64,000 nt of DNA from Streptomyces sp. SID12488 (GTDB taxonomy: Bacteria; Actinomycetota; Actinomycetes; Streptomycetales; Streptomycetaceae): positions 104,873 through 168,872 of the forward strand of contig NZ_JAAGLT010000021.1 of the NCBI RefSeq assembly GCF_010548275.1, in the 5' to 3' direction. Below, one piece after another: positions 17,075 through 25,079 of this stretch. A program made the translations under genes and the position numbers. How positions within the stretch are numbered: position 1 is the stretch's first letter; the number at the start of each line of letters is the position of its first letter. Below the pieces are notes generated by a model. That model ran no database searches and was not told the origin of the DNA. It saw only the letters and a program-made list of their open reading frames with translations.

Positions 17075-18537
17075 GCCTGACCGTCAAGTCGTACGCCGCG
17101 GTCGACCTCGGCGCCTCCAGTGGGCGCGTCATGGTCGGCCGGGTCGGGCCCGACACGCTGGAGCTGGCCGAGGCGCACCGGTTCGTGAACCGGCCCGTGC
17201 GGGTGCCCGAGGGGCTGCGCTGGGATGTTCTCGCGCTGTACGGGGGTGTGCTCGACGGGCTCCGGGCGGCGGGTACCGACTGCGGTGGAGAACTCGACTC
17301 CGTCGGCATCGACAGCTGGGCCGTGGACTACGGGCTGCTGGATGCCGACGGCGCCCTGCTGGGCAACCCGGTGCACTACCGCGACGCCCGCACCGAGGGT
17401 GTCGCGGAGAAGATGTGGGCGAGTGTCCCGGCCGCCGAGCTGTACGCGGCGACCGGGTTGCAGTACGCGCCCTTCAACACCCTCTACCAGCTGACGGCGG
17501 CCCGTGACACACGTCAACTGGCCGCCGCCCAGCGGTTGTTGCTCATCCCGGACCTGTTGACGTACTGGCTCACGGGCGAGGCCGGCACCGAGCTGACCAA
17601 CGCCTCCACCACCCAGCTGATCGATCCCCGCACCCGCGACTGGGCCCATGACATCGCGCGGAGACTGGACATCGACCTCGGGCTGTTCGCGCCGCTGCGC
17701 CAGCCCGGTGATCCGGCGGGCGTGCTGCGGGCCGAGGTGCTGGAGGAGACCGGGCTCGCCGGGCCGGTGCCGGTGACCACGGTCGGGTCGCACGACACCG
17801 CCTCCGCGGTGGCGGCCGTTCCGGCAGTGGACGAGCGGTTCGCCTACATCTGCACCGGCACCTGGTCCCTGGCCGGCCTGGAGCTGGAAGCGCCCGTCCT
17901 CTCCGAGGAGAGCCGGGCCGCCAACTTCACCAACGAGCTGGGGCTCGACGGCACGGTCCGCTATCTGCGCAACATCATGGGGCTGTGGCTGCTCCAGGAG
18001 TGTGTACGGGCCTGGGGGAACCCGGACCTGGGCGATCTGCTGCGGGCGGCGGCCGAGGCGCCGGGGCTGCGGTCCGTGGTGGACGCGGGGGACGCGTCGT
18101 TCCTGGCGCCCGGGCGGATGCCGGAGCGGATCGCCGATGCCTGTCGGGTTTCCGGGCAGCCGGTGCCCGGGACTCCGGGCGAGATCACCCGCTGCATCCT
18201 CGACTCCCTCGCCCTCGCCCATCGGCGGGCGGTGGCGGACGCCCAGCGGCTCGCCGGGCATGCCGTCGACGCCGTACACATCGTGGGGGGTGGGACGCGC
18301 AACGCGCTGCTGTGTCAACTCACCGCCGACGCCTGCGGGTTGCCGGTGGTGGCGGGTCCCGCCGAGGCCGCCGCGCTCGGCAACGTCCTCGTCCAGGCGA
18401 GGGCCCACGGACTCGTCGGCGACCGTACGGACATGCGCCGGCTGCTCGCCCGTACCCAGCCGCTGACCCGCTACGAGCCGTCAGGTGACCCGGCGGCCTG
18501 GCGCGCGGCCGAGGCCCGGCTCACCGAAGTCCGGTGA
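17071..18537 (+). CDS. rhaB: Rhamnulokinase
   Basis: A 488-residue FGGY-family sugar kinase that phosphorylates L-rhamnulose at C1. It has AAVDLGASSGRVMVG at the N-terminus, GIDSWAVDYGLLD, the substrate region NTLYQL, CTGTWSLAGLEL and the C-terminal ATPase motif VHIVGGGTRNALLCQLTADA. The length is typical for RhaB. The ATG overlaps the stop of the aldolase gene, implying translational coupling. In pathway order it acts between RhaI and the aldolase. Confidence 0.93.
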   Translation: MSLTVKSYAAVDLGASSGRVMVGRVGPDTLELAEAHRFVNRPVRVPEGLRWDVLALYGGVLDGLRAAGTDCGGELDSVGIDSWAVDYGLLDADGALLGNPVHYRDARTEGVAEKMWASVPAAELYAATGLQYAPFNTLYQLTAARDTRQLAAAQRLLLIPDLLTYWLTGEAGTELTNASTTQLIDPRTRDWAHDIARRLDIDLGLFAPLRQPGDPAGVLRAEVLEETGLAGPVPVTTVGSHDTASAVAAVPAVDERFAYICTGTWSLAGLELEAPVLSEESRAANFTNELGLDGTVRYLRNIMGLWLLQECVRAWGNPDLGDLLRAAAEAPGLRSVVDAGDASFLAPGRMPERIADACRVSGQPVPGTPGEITRCILDSLALAHRRAVADAQRLAGHAVDAVHIVGGGTRNALLCQLTADACGLPVVAGPAEAAALGNVLVQARAHGLVGDRTDMRRLLARTQPLTRYEPSGDPAAWRAAEARLTEVR

Positions 18538-18608
18538 GCCGGGGATTCCCCGGCGCGTGACCTCCGCGTACTCTGCACTCATCCGATGATCGATCGCTAG
18601 GAGCCGCG

Positions 18609-19364
18609 ATGCGTGTCGCACTGTTCCTTACCTGTGTCAACGACACGCTGTATCCGGACACGGGCCGCGCCGTGGTGAAACTGCTGACCAGGCTGGGTGT
18701 CGACGTCGACTTCCCGATGGCGCAGACCTGCTGCGGGCAGGCGCACTACAACACCGGGTACCGGCACGAGGCCGAGCCGCTGGCCCGGCATTTCTCCGAT
18801 GTATTCGGGGAGTACGAGGCGATCGTGACGCCATCCGGGTCGTGCGGCGCGATGGTGCGCGAGCTGTATCCGCGGATGGGTGAGCGGGCGCGGGCCGAGG
18901 GGCGCGGGGACGGGCTCGCGGCCACGCTGGCGCCCGTGGTCCCGAAGACGTACGAGCTGACGGAGTTCCTGGTGGACGTGCTGGGGGTGACGGACGTGGG
19001 CGCCTACTACCCGCACACCGTCACCTACCACCCGACGTGCCACGGGCTGCGCAGCCTCGGGCTGGCCGACCGGCCGCTCAGGCTGCTCCAGGCCGTCAAG
19101 GGTCTTGAGCTGCGCGAGCTGCCCGGGGCCGACGAGTGCTGTGGCTTCGGCGGGACGTTCGCGCTGAAGAACGCCGATGTCTCGGCGGCGATGGGCACCG
19201 ACAAGGTGCGCAACGCCGAGTCGACGGGGGCGGAGGTGCTGTGCGCCGCCGACAACTCGTGTCTCATGCACATCGGCGGGACCATGACCCGGCTGAGCAC
19301 CGGTATGCGGCCGGTGCACATCGCGGAGATCCTGGCGAGCACGGAAGAGGAGCCGAGCGTATGA
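18609..19364 (+). CDS. lutA: Lactate utilisation protein A (Fe-S oxidoreductase subunit)
   Basis: A 251-residue protein with two cysteine-rich CCG domains. The first has CVNDTLYPD and QTCCGQ; the second has TYHPTCHGLRSLG and DECCGFGGTFA. It matches LutA/LldE, part of the LutABC complex that oxidises L-lactate to pyruvate. TAGGAG precedes the ATG at 5 bases. It begins 71 bases after rhaB on the same strand, so it is probably part of the same operon and consumes the lactate made by the aldolase/dehydrogenase. Confidence 0.93.
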   Translation: MRVALFLTCVNDTLYPDTGRAVVKLLTRLGVDVDFPMAQTCCGQAHYNTGYRHEAEPLARHFSDVFGEYEAIVTPSGSCGAMVRELYPRMGERARAEGRGDGLAATLAPVVPKTYELTEFLVDVLGVTDVGAYYPHTVTYHPTCHGLRSLGLADRPLRLLQAVKGLELRELPGADECCGFGGTFALKNADVSAAMGTDKVRNAESTGAEVLCAADNSCLMHIGGTMTRLSTGMRPVHIAEILASTEEEPSV

Positions 19365-20842
19365 GCGGCGGTACGTTCGTCGGGATGCCGGCCTTCCCGG
19401 AGGCGGCCCACGAGGCGGTCAACAACAAGACCCTGCGCGCCAATCTGCGCCACGCCACCCACACGATCCGCGGCAAACGGGCGAAAGCCGTCGCCGAGGT
19501 GTCCGACTGGGCCGAGCTGCGCGAGGCGGGCAAGCGGATCAAGGACCACACGCTTCGCCATCTCGACCGCTATCTCGTCCAGTTGGAGGAGTCGGTCACG
19601 GCGGCAGGCGGTGTCGTGCACTGGGCCGTCGACGCCGACGAGGCCAACCGGATCGTCATCGACCTGGTGCGGATGACCGGTGAGTCCGAGGTCGTCAAGG
19701 TCAAGTCGATGGCCACCCAGGAGATCGGGCTGAACGAGGCCCTGGAGGCCGAGGGCATCGCGGCCTACGAGACCGATCTCGCCGAGCTGATCGTGCAGTT
19801 GGGCAAGGACCGCCCCTCGCACATCCTCGTCCCGGCGATCCACCGCAACCGGGGTGAGATCCGGGACATCTTCGCGCGAGAGATGAGCGAGTGGGGCCGC
19901 CCGGCCCCCGAGGGCCTCACCGACACCCCCGCCGAACTGGCCGAGGCGGCACGACTCCACCTCCGGGAGAAGTTCCTGCGCGCCAAGGTGGGCGTCTCCG
20001 GCGCCAACTTCATGGTCGCCGAGACCGGCACCCTGGTCGTGGTCGAGTCCGAGGGCAACGGGCGGATGTGCCTGACCCTGCCCGAGACGCTCATCTCGGT
20101 CGTCGGCATCGAGAAGATCGTGCCGACCTGGCAGGACCTGGAGGTCTTCCTCCAGACCCTCCCCCGCTCCTCGACCGCCGAGCGCATGAACCCGTACACG
20201 TCGACCTGGACCGGCACGACGGACGGGGACGGCCCGCAGACCTTCCATCTGGTCCTGATCGACAACGGCCGCACCGACACCCTCGCCGACGAGGTCGGCC
20301 GCCAGGCCCTGCGCTGTATCCGCTGCTCGGCCTGTCTGAACGTCTGCCCGGTGTACGAGCGCGCCGGCGGCCACGCCTACGGCTCCGTCTATCCCGGCCC
20401 GATCGGCGCGATCCTCAGCCCCCAACTCCGGGGCACCGCCAGCGAGATCGACGCCTCACTCCCGTACGCCTCCTCGCTGTGCGGGGCCTGCTACGAGGTC
20501 TGCCCGGTCGCCATCGACATCCCCGAGGTGCTGGTGCACCTGCGGGAACGCGTCGTCGAGGGCGGACCGGCCACTCGGGAGGGCAACAAGGTCGTCCTGA
20601 AGCCCGCGAAGGGCCACGCCGCCGAGCGGGCCGCGATGCGTGCCGCCCGCTGGGCGTTCAGCCATCCCGGCGCCCTGCGTACCGGCCAGCGCCTCGCCTC
20701 CCGTACCCGGCGCTTCCACCCCCGTACCCTGCCCGGCCCCGGCAGGGCCTGGAGCGGCACCCGCGATCTGCCCGCCGTACCGGCGGAGCCGTTCCGCGAC
20801 TGGTGGCAGCGCACGAACGGCGGAAAGGACACCAGCAAGTGA
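19361..20842 (+). CDS. lutB: Lactate utilisation protein B (4Fe-4S subunit)
   Basis: A 493-residue protein of the LutB/LldF type. It has an N-terminal LUD domain (VVWAVDADEAN-like segment, VKSMATQEIGLNEALE, ANFMVAETGTLVVVESEGN). Two ferredoxin-like clusters, CIRCSACLNVCPVY and LCGACYEVCPVAI, follow in the C-terminal third. The start ATG overlaps the lutA stop (ATGA); a longer in-frame extension lies wholly inside lutA and is rejected. It overlaps lutC in the same way. Confidence 0.93.
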   Translation: MSGGTFVGMPAFPEAAHEAVNNKTLRANLRHATHTIRGKRAKAVAEVSDWAELREAGKRIKDHTLRHLDRYLVQLEESVTAAGGVVHWAVDADEANRIVIDLVRMTGESEVVKVKSMATQEIGLNEALEAEGIAAYETDLAELIVQLGKDRPSHILVPAIHRNRGEIRDIFAREMSEWGRPAPEGLTDTPAELAEAARLHLREKFLRAKVGVSGANFMVAETGTLVVVESEGNGRMCLTLPETLISVVGIEKIVPTWQDLEVFLQTLPRSSTAERMNPYTSTWTGTTDGDGPQTFHLVLIDNGRTDTLADEVGRQALRCIRCSACLNVCPVYERAGGHAYGSVYPGPIGAILSPQLRGTASEIDASLPYASSLCGACYEVCPVAIDIPEVLVHLRERVVEGGPATREGNKVVLKPAKGHAAERAAMRAARWAFSHPGALRTGQRLASRTRRFHPRTLPGPGRAWSGTRDLPAVPAEPFRDWWQRTNGGKDTSK

Positions 20843-21495
20843 ACAGCCGCGATCTGATCCTCGGCCGGGTGCGCCGCGCACTCTCCGACGTGCCCCGCGA
20901 CGACACACCGTACGACCAGGCCGTCGACCGCGACTATGTGCGCGAGCACGGAAACCGCAGCGTCGAGGAGACGGTCGAACTCCTGGCCGAGAACCTGGCG
21001 GACTACCGGGCGATCGTGCACCGCTGCACTGCTGGCGAACTTCCGGGAGTGCTCGCCGGGATACTGGCCGCGCACGGCTCGGCGTCGGTGGTCGTACCGC
21101 CGGGGCTCCCGCCGGAGTGGCTGTCCGCCGCGGACACCGCCCGGGTCGAGGACAGCGCGGTGAGCACCGCGTACGACCTGGACGAGGTGGACAGCGTCGT
21201 CACGGCCTGCGCCCTCGCGATCGCCGAGACCGGCACCATCGTCCTGGACGGCGGCCCGGACCAGGGCCGCCGCCGGATCACCCTGGTCCCCAACCACCAC
21301 ATCTGCGTCGTCCGCGTGCCCGACCAGGTCGTCTCCTCCGTGCCCCAGGCCTTTGAACACCTGGACCCGGCGCGGCCGTTGACATGGATCTCCGGTCCGT
21401 CCGCGACCAGCGACATCGAACTCGACCGGGTCGAGGGGGTGCACGGTCCGCGCACCCTGGAGGTGGTCCTGGTGAGCGGCGAAGGCCCCGTCTGA
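20839..21495 (+). CDS. lutC: Lactate utilisation protein C
   Basis: A 218-residue LUD-domain protein of the LutC/LldG type (DYRAIVHRC; TACALAIAETGTIVLDGG; LVPNHHICVVRVPDQVV; WISGPSATSDIELDRVEGVHGP). It starts with GTG overlapping the lutB stop. It completes the three-subunit lactate oxidation complex and is the last gene of the plus-strand rhamnose arm. Downstream is the IS-associated deletion scar. Confidence 0.93.
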   Translation: MNSRDLILGRVRRALSDVPRDDTPYDQAVDRDYVREHGNRSVEETVELLAENLADYRAIVHRCTAGELPGVLAGILAAHGSASVVVPPGLPPEWLSAADTARVEDSAVSTAYDLDEVDSVVTACALAIAETGTIVLDGGPDQGRRRITLVPNHHICVVRVPDQVVSSVPQAFEHLDPARPLTWISGPSATSDIELDRVEGVHGPRTLEVVLVSGEGPV

Positions 21496-21549
21496 ACGGA
21501 CGTGAACGGGCTTGAGGGGTCGGGCACTTCGGTGGCCGGCCCCGTTCCG

Positions 21550-21616
21550 GAGTGCCGTCGTGAGTGCCGTCGTGCGGATTCATGCGTGACACAAGCGGTG
21601 AGCAAGCGCTTAGATA
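21550..21616. promoter_or_regulatory. Upstream region of the broken moxR gene
   Basis: It holds a perfect tandem copy of GAGTGCCGTCGT (21550-21573), then AGCAAGCGCTTAG (about 21600-21612), which contains the palindrome AAGCGCTT and resembles TetR operators. A TAGATAGT sequence follows that could be a -10. This was probably the promoter of the now truncated MoxR gene. Confidence 0.3.
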
Positions 21617-21655
21617 GTAGCTTGGAACCCGTTCGCGCCGGCGCTGGAGGCCCCG

Positions 21656-21750
21656 TTGTTCACATCCGTCGACGACGTCTCCGCACGCCTCGCCGAGACC
21701 GGGTATCTGGCCTCGGCCGCCGTCGCCACCACGGTCTTCCTGGGCGAGTT
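21656..21750 (+). pseudogene. N-terminal fragment of a MoxR-family AAA ATPase gene
   Basis: Starting at a TTG with TGGAGG 5 bases upstream, the frame reads LFTSVDDVSARLAETGYLAS then AVATTVFL. This is the usual N-terminus of Streptomyces MoxR ATPases, just before the ADRLGKPLLVEGPAGVGKTE Walker A region. After VFLG the similarity stops and the frame runs into the reverse of a transposase gene, ending at a TGA near 21772. About 31 codons of the original gene remain. The intact ribosome site and start show that the break is at the 3' side. Confidence 0.75.
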
Positions 21751-22030
21751 CACGGAACACGCCCTCAAGTGAACTGACCAGTTCGGAGGGCTGGACTCGG
21801 GCGGGTAGTGCACTAGCGGATGGACATGGCCCTGTCCGGCGTTGAACAGTTTCCGCTCTGCCTCGAAGCCGGCGCAGACCTCCCGCATGTCCTCTTCGGT
21901 GCGGGTCAGCATGGCGTCGGCGAACGCCCTCCGCCTGCACTTGGTGACAAAAACCAAGCGAACACGCAAGTTATGGACAATATGGCGAACGGTTCTGCCA
22001 CAGGGATGAGGGTTCCAGCGCGGTGACGTA
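21750..22030 (-). pseudogene. tnpA: Truncated IS200-type transposase tnpA
   Basis: The minus strand reads VRHIVHNLRVRLVFVTKCRR, then AFADAMLTRTEEDMREVC, and the HUH motif region GHVHPLVHYPP. Similarity then continues in another frame (SELVSSLEGVF). This is the N-terminal two-thirds of an IS200/IS605 single-strand transposase. At least one frameshift separates the HUH part from the next block. The C-terminal helix with the catalytic tyrosine is missing, cut off at the junction with the MoxR fragment. Confidence 0.75.
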
Positions 22031-22035
22031 AACCA

Positions 22036-23333
22036 ATGCCAGGTTCCCCGCTTGTGAGTCAAGACACCCTGGTCAAACGGCAGTTCGGGCACCGCGCCCG
22101 GCTTTCGCTGTCACCAGCCGGGGTTCGCGCAGCGGATGATCAGGCGCACGCGGCCCGCACGATGTGGAACCTGCTGCACGCGTGGTGGCGGATGATGCCG
22201 AAGGAGGAGCGAACTCTCGCGAACGCCGACGCCGCGATTCGCCAGGCTCGCGAGGAGATCGGCTCTCTCGCCGTTCTGCCCGCGCAGGCCGCGCAAGCGG
22301 TGCTCAAGACGTACTTCCAGGCGTGGAAGAACTGCTGGGAGGGCCGTGCCGGGCCCCCGGACTTCAAGGGCCGGTTCCGTACGGTGATGTCCGTGGACAT
22401 TCCGCAGGGCCGCGACCTGAACATCACCCGCGTGCATCGCCGGTGGGGCATGGTCAACATTCCCAAGGTGGGCCGGGTCCGATTCCGGTGGACCAAGGAC
22501 CTGCCCGTGGGCAAGCGTGCCGACACGGAGAACCGGATCACCGGGGCACGTCTGATCAAGGACGCGCTCGGCTGGCACATCGCCTTCCGTGTCCAGACCC
22601 TTCAGGTCAGGCCCGATCCCCACCAGAGGCCCGACATCGGCGTCGACGTGGGCGTCACCGTGCCCGTCGCCCTCTCGGACGGCGAAACGTACGAGCACGG
22701 CGAGTGGCTGACCGGCAAGGAGAAGGCCGGGCTCCTGGACCTGGAGCAGCGCGCCGCGCAGCGTAAGCGGCACCGCAAGCCCGGCGAGCGCACCAGCCGC
22801 CGACTGCACCACACCTACGACCGGATCGCAGGACTGCGCGCGAAAGCCAAGCGTCGGGCCCTGGACTGGCAGCACAAGACCACCACCGACATCGCCCGCA
22901 CGTATGGCACGGTCGTGGTCGAAGCACTCACCATCACGAACATGGTCAAGTCCGCCAGGGAACGGTTGAAGAGCCAGGGAAGAACGTGGCCCAGAAATCC
23001 GGACTGAACCGCTCCATCAGCGGCGAGGCATGGGGCCGTACCGTCACCATGCTGACGTACAAGACCGCCCAGCATGGCGGCACCGTGGTCAAGGTCCCCG
23101 CTCCCGGCACCTCCCGGCGCTGCTCGGCGTGTGGCTCCACCACGCCCGGCAGCCGGGAGTCCCAGGCCGTGTTCGTGTGCAAGAACCCGGACTGCGGCTG
23201 GTCGGGCAATGCCGACCACAACGCGGCCCGGAACGTCTTGCACCTGTACCAGATGGGCCTCGCGCTCCTCCCGGCTGCCGGGAGGGCAGTCGTCAGGCGT
23301 GCGAAGCGCGTCAAGCCCGCTACCGCAAGGTAA
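22036..23333 (+). pseudogene. tnpB: tnpB (RuvC-like RNA-guided nuclease of IS605 type), one frameshift
   Basis: The first part (22036-23007) carries a TnpB body with RuvC-I GVDVGVTVPVALSDG and RuvC-II VVVEALTITNM. The second part continues in another frame (NVAQKSGLNRSIS) through the zinc finger (CSACGS...CKNPDCG) to RuvC-III NADHNAARN. The frame breaks at a GGG run at 22958-22960. One extra G there would restore the family-like SARGTVEEPGKNVAQKSG. Apart from this single base, the length (about 430 residues) and catalytic residues look intact, so a recent mutation or a sequencing error are both possible. Confidence 0.85.
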
Positions 23334-23340
23334 GCAGGAA

Positions 23341-23370
23341 TCTCCTGGCCTCAGCCAGGAGAGTATTCAA
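23341..23370. other. Right-end hairpin of the IS200/IS605 element
   Basis: TCTCCTGGC and GCCAGGAGA form a 9-base stem around CTCA immediately after tnpB, followed by GTATTCAA. IS200/IS605 right ends carry such subterminal hairpins, and the tnpB 3' end plus right end normally form the omega RNA. The guide would then be the flanking bases from 23371 onward. Confidence 0.65.
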
Positions 23371-23508
23371 TGGTTGAACCCCGAGGCACGGTCGCAGTGG
23401 GGCACCGGCGACTCGGCCGCGCCCGCGTACGCCGAGCTGGTGGAGATGTGCGAGTGCCGCAATGCCCTCCAACTCGGCGCACTGATCGGCCGGTTGCTCC
23501 CGGTGTAA
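23371..23508 (+). pseudogene. C-terminal fragment of a vWA (CoxE-like) protein gene
   Basis: Starting right after the IS right end, the frame reads WLNPEARSQWGTGDSAAPAY, AELVEMCECRN, then ALIGRLLPV and stop. This is the typical C-terminus of Streptomyces vWA/CoxE-like proteins, encoded in clusters with MoxR ATPases. Only about 45 codons remain, and no start or upstream domain is present. Together with the MoxR fragment on the other side of the IS, it marks the two ends of a lost gene cluster. Confidence 0.7.
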
Positions 23509-23516
23509 GCCAGCGG

Positions 23517-23882
23517 TCAGCTTCCCGGTGCCTTCGCGTACTCCTGTGCCATGCCACCCGCGAAGTCGTGGACGATGACCTGTTCGTCGCCGATGACCCA
23601 CGCGTCGTGCCCGGGCGGACACACGAAGACGTCGCCGGGGCCGACTTCGCCCTCGCCGCCGTCGTCCATGCGGATTCCCATCCGGCCCTGGAGGACGTAA
23701 CCGTTGTGGTGGATCTCGCAGCTCTTCGTGCCCACGACGGGCCCGACGCACTCGGACCACCGCCAGCCCGGTTCGAAGGTTCCCACGGCGAAGTCGAGGC
23801 CTGTCATGTGTACGGCTTCGAGGTGTCCCCGGGGGAAATCACGCCGCTCGTCCGGCTTCTCGACCGTCTTGATCTCCAGCAT
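23517..23882 (-). CDS. Cupin domain protein
   Basis: A 121-residue single-domain cupin. The motif region CEIHHNGYVLQGRMGIRMDDGGE with GPGDVFVCPPGHDAWVIGDE gives the double-stranded beta-helix signature (His ligands and PPGHDAW). The start is an ATG with GGGAGG 8 bases upstream (protein MLEIKTVEKPDERRDF); a longer upstream start lacks one. No substrate can be given. Its stop lies 9 bases from the end of the vWA relic, so the two are convergent. Confidence 0.75.
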   Translation of the reverse strand: MLEIKTVEKPDERRDFPRGHLEAVHMTGLDFAVGTFEPGWRWSECVGPVVGTKSCEIHHNGYVLQGRMGIRMDDGGEGEVGPGDVFVCPPGHDAWVIGDEQVIVHDFAGGMAQEYAKAPGS

Positions 23883-23990
23883 GTCCGCTGCCTCCCATTC
23901 CCCTCCATGGCTGTCGGCCCCCTGTTTCCTTCCACTCCCTTCCATCGTCCGCCTGTCAAGCCGGGGCCGCCATCCGAGCGACCTCCGGGG

Positions 23991-25034
23991 TCAGAGTTCG
24001 AAGGTCACGAAGCCGTCCGTCGCGCCCGGTTCCGGCGCCGTCACCGTATAGCCGAAGCGGTTCTTGAGGGAGGTGACGTCCCAGAGCGCGGCACGGTCGC
24101 GGTAGTTGAAGACGATCTCCTTGCGGGCTCCCCCGTGCTGGAGGATCCGGGACATGGCGATGTCGTCGGGGTGGTCGTGCCGGGCGCCGCTGGTCGAGAT
24201 CAGATAGCGGTCGCAGTCGAGGAGGCCGAGCAGATCGTTGGAGAGGTTGTGGCCGCTGCCGTGATGGGCGACCTTCAGGACGTCGATGTGGAGCCGCCCG
24301 CCCGCCGCCTCGGCCCGGGGCCGTATCGAGTCGACGAGCCGGCGGTCGTCCGCGTCGCCGGTGAGGACGATCCGCCGGTCCTCGAACTCGAAGAGCAGCC
24401 CGATGCTGGTGACGTTCGTCGGCGAGGTGTCCGCCTTGAACGGTGTCGCGGCGAGCCGTTCCACGTCCACGGCGCCGCCGAAGTGCTCGAAGCCGGGGAC
24501 GACGGGCTGCTCGTCCGGGTCCCGGCCCGGGATCAGCCCGTGCGCGGCGCACTCCTTCACCCACACCGGGGCCAGCCGCGCCAGTTGCCGCCGGTCGGGC
24601 GAGAGCACCTCCATCGTGGACCCGTCGTCGAACCACCCGAGCTGCCGCCCGACCTCGGCGCCTCGCCCGCCGAACGCGTCGTTCCAGGGCACCTTCCGCG
24701 CCAACAGCGCACTGGTGAGCTTCTCGCCGTCCTGCGCGCCGAACCCCTCGGTGTCCAGCAGGTGGTCGAAGCCGTTGAACCACACGTCCCCGATCTCCAC
24801 CGACCGCTCCGGATCGTCCAGCAGGGCGAGCACTCCGAGGATGTGGTCCTGGTCGACATGCGTGACGACGAGGACGTCGACCAGCCCGTCGAGCCGGGCG
24901 AGCACCGGTCTGATCAGCGGATACGTGCCCGCGCGACCGCCGTCGACGAGGATCCGCCGGACGAACGTGTCGTCGCCGTATTCCAGGAGCAGGCAGTCGC
25001 CGTCCTCGCCGGGCATCATCGTGAAGCGGATCAT
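23991..25034 (-). CDS. ComEC-like metallo-beta-lactamase-fold hydrolase
   Basis: A 347-residue MBL-fold protein. It shows the metal motif THVDQDH (H59, D61, D63, H64), the strand LVDGG before it, a later LTGDADD aspartate, and KVAHHGSGHNLSN, the HHGS element typical of ComEC/Rec2-type MBL domains. No membrane segment or signal is seen, so it should act in the cytoplasm. ComEC-type domains are nucleases or phosphodiesterases; the substrate here is unknown. AGGGAGG precedes the ATG. It is the third gene of the caspase operon, starting 45 bases after the 427-residue protein gene. Confidence 0.85.
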   Translation of the reverse strand: MIRFTMMPGEDGDCLLLEYGDDTFVRRILVDGGRAGTYPLIRPVLARLDGLVDVLVVTHVDQDHILGVLALLDDPERSVEIGDVWFNGFDHLLDTEGFGAQDGEKLTSALLARKVPWNDAFGGRGAEVGRQLGWFDDGSTMEVLSPDRRQLARLAPVWVKECAAHGLIPGRDPDEQPVVPGFEHFGGAVDVERLAATPFKADTSPTNVTSIGLLFEFEDRRIVLTGDADDRRLVDSIRPRAEAAGGRLHIDVLKVAHHGSGHNLSNDLLGLLDCDRYLISTSGARHDHPDDIAMSRILQHGGARKEIVFNYRDRAALWDVTSLKNRFGYTVTAPEPGATDGFVTFEL

Positions 25035-25079
25035 GACGGCCTCCCTCACCGGGTCTCGTCTGTCGCCGGGTCTCTGGCA

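Larger units (their letters stand above)
21745..23370. mobile_element. IS200/IS605-family remnant (divergent tnpA and tnpB)
   Basis: A truncated Y1/HUH transposase gene (minus) and a frameshifted tnpB (plus) are arranged divergently, as in IS605-type elements. The right end is marked by a 9-base-arm hairpin and the sequence TTCAA at 23366-23370. No left end is seen, because tnpA is cut inside its coding region and joined to the MoxR fragment. The element is therefore not complete and cannot move by itself. Confidence 0.8.

Noticed and set aside
21820..22026. Short plus-strand frame in the IS
   Set aside because: It is antisense to the tnpA relic and has no independent support.
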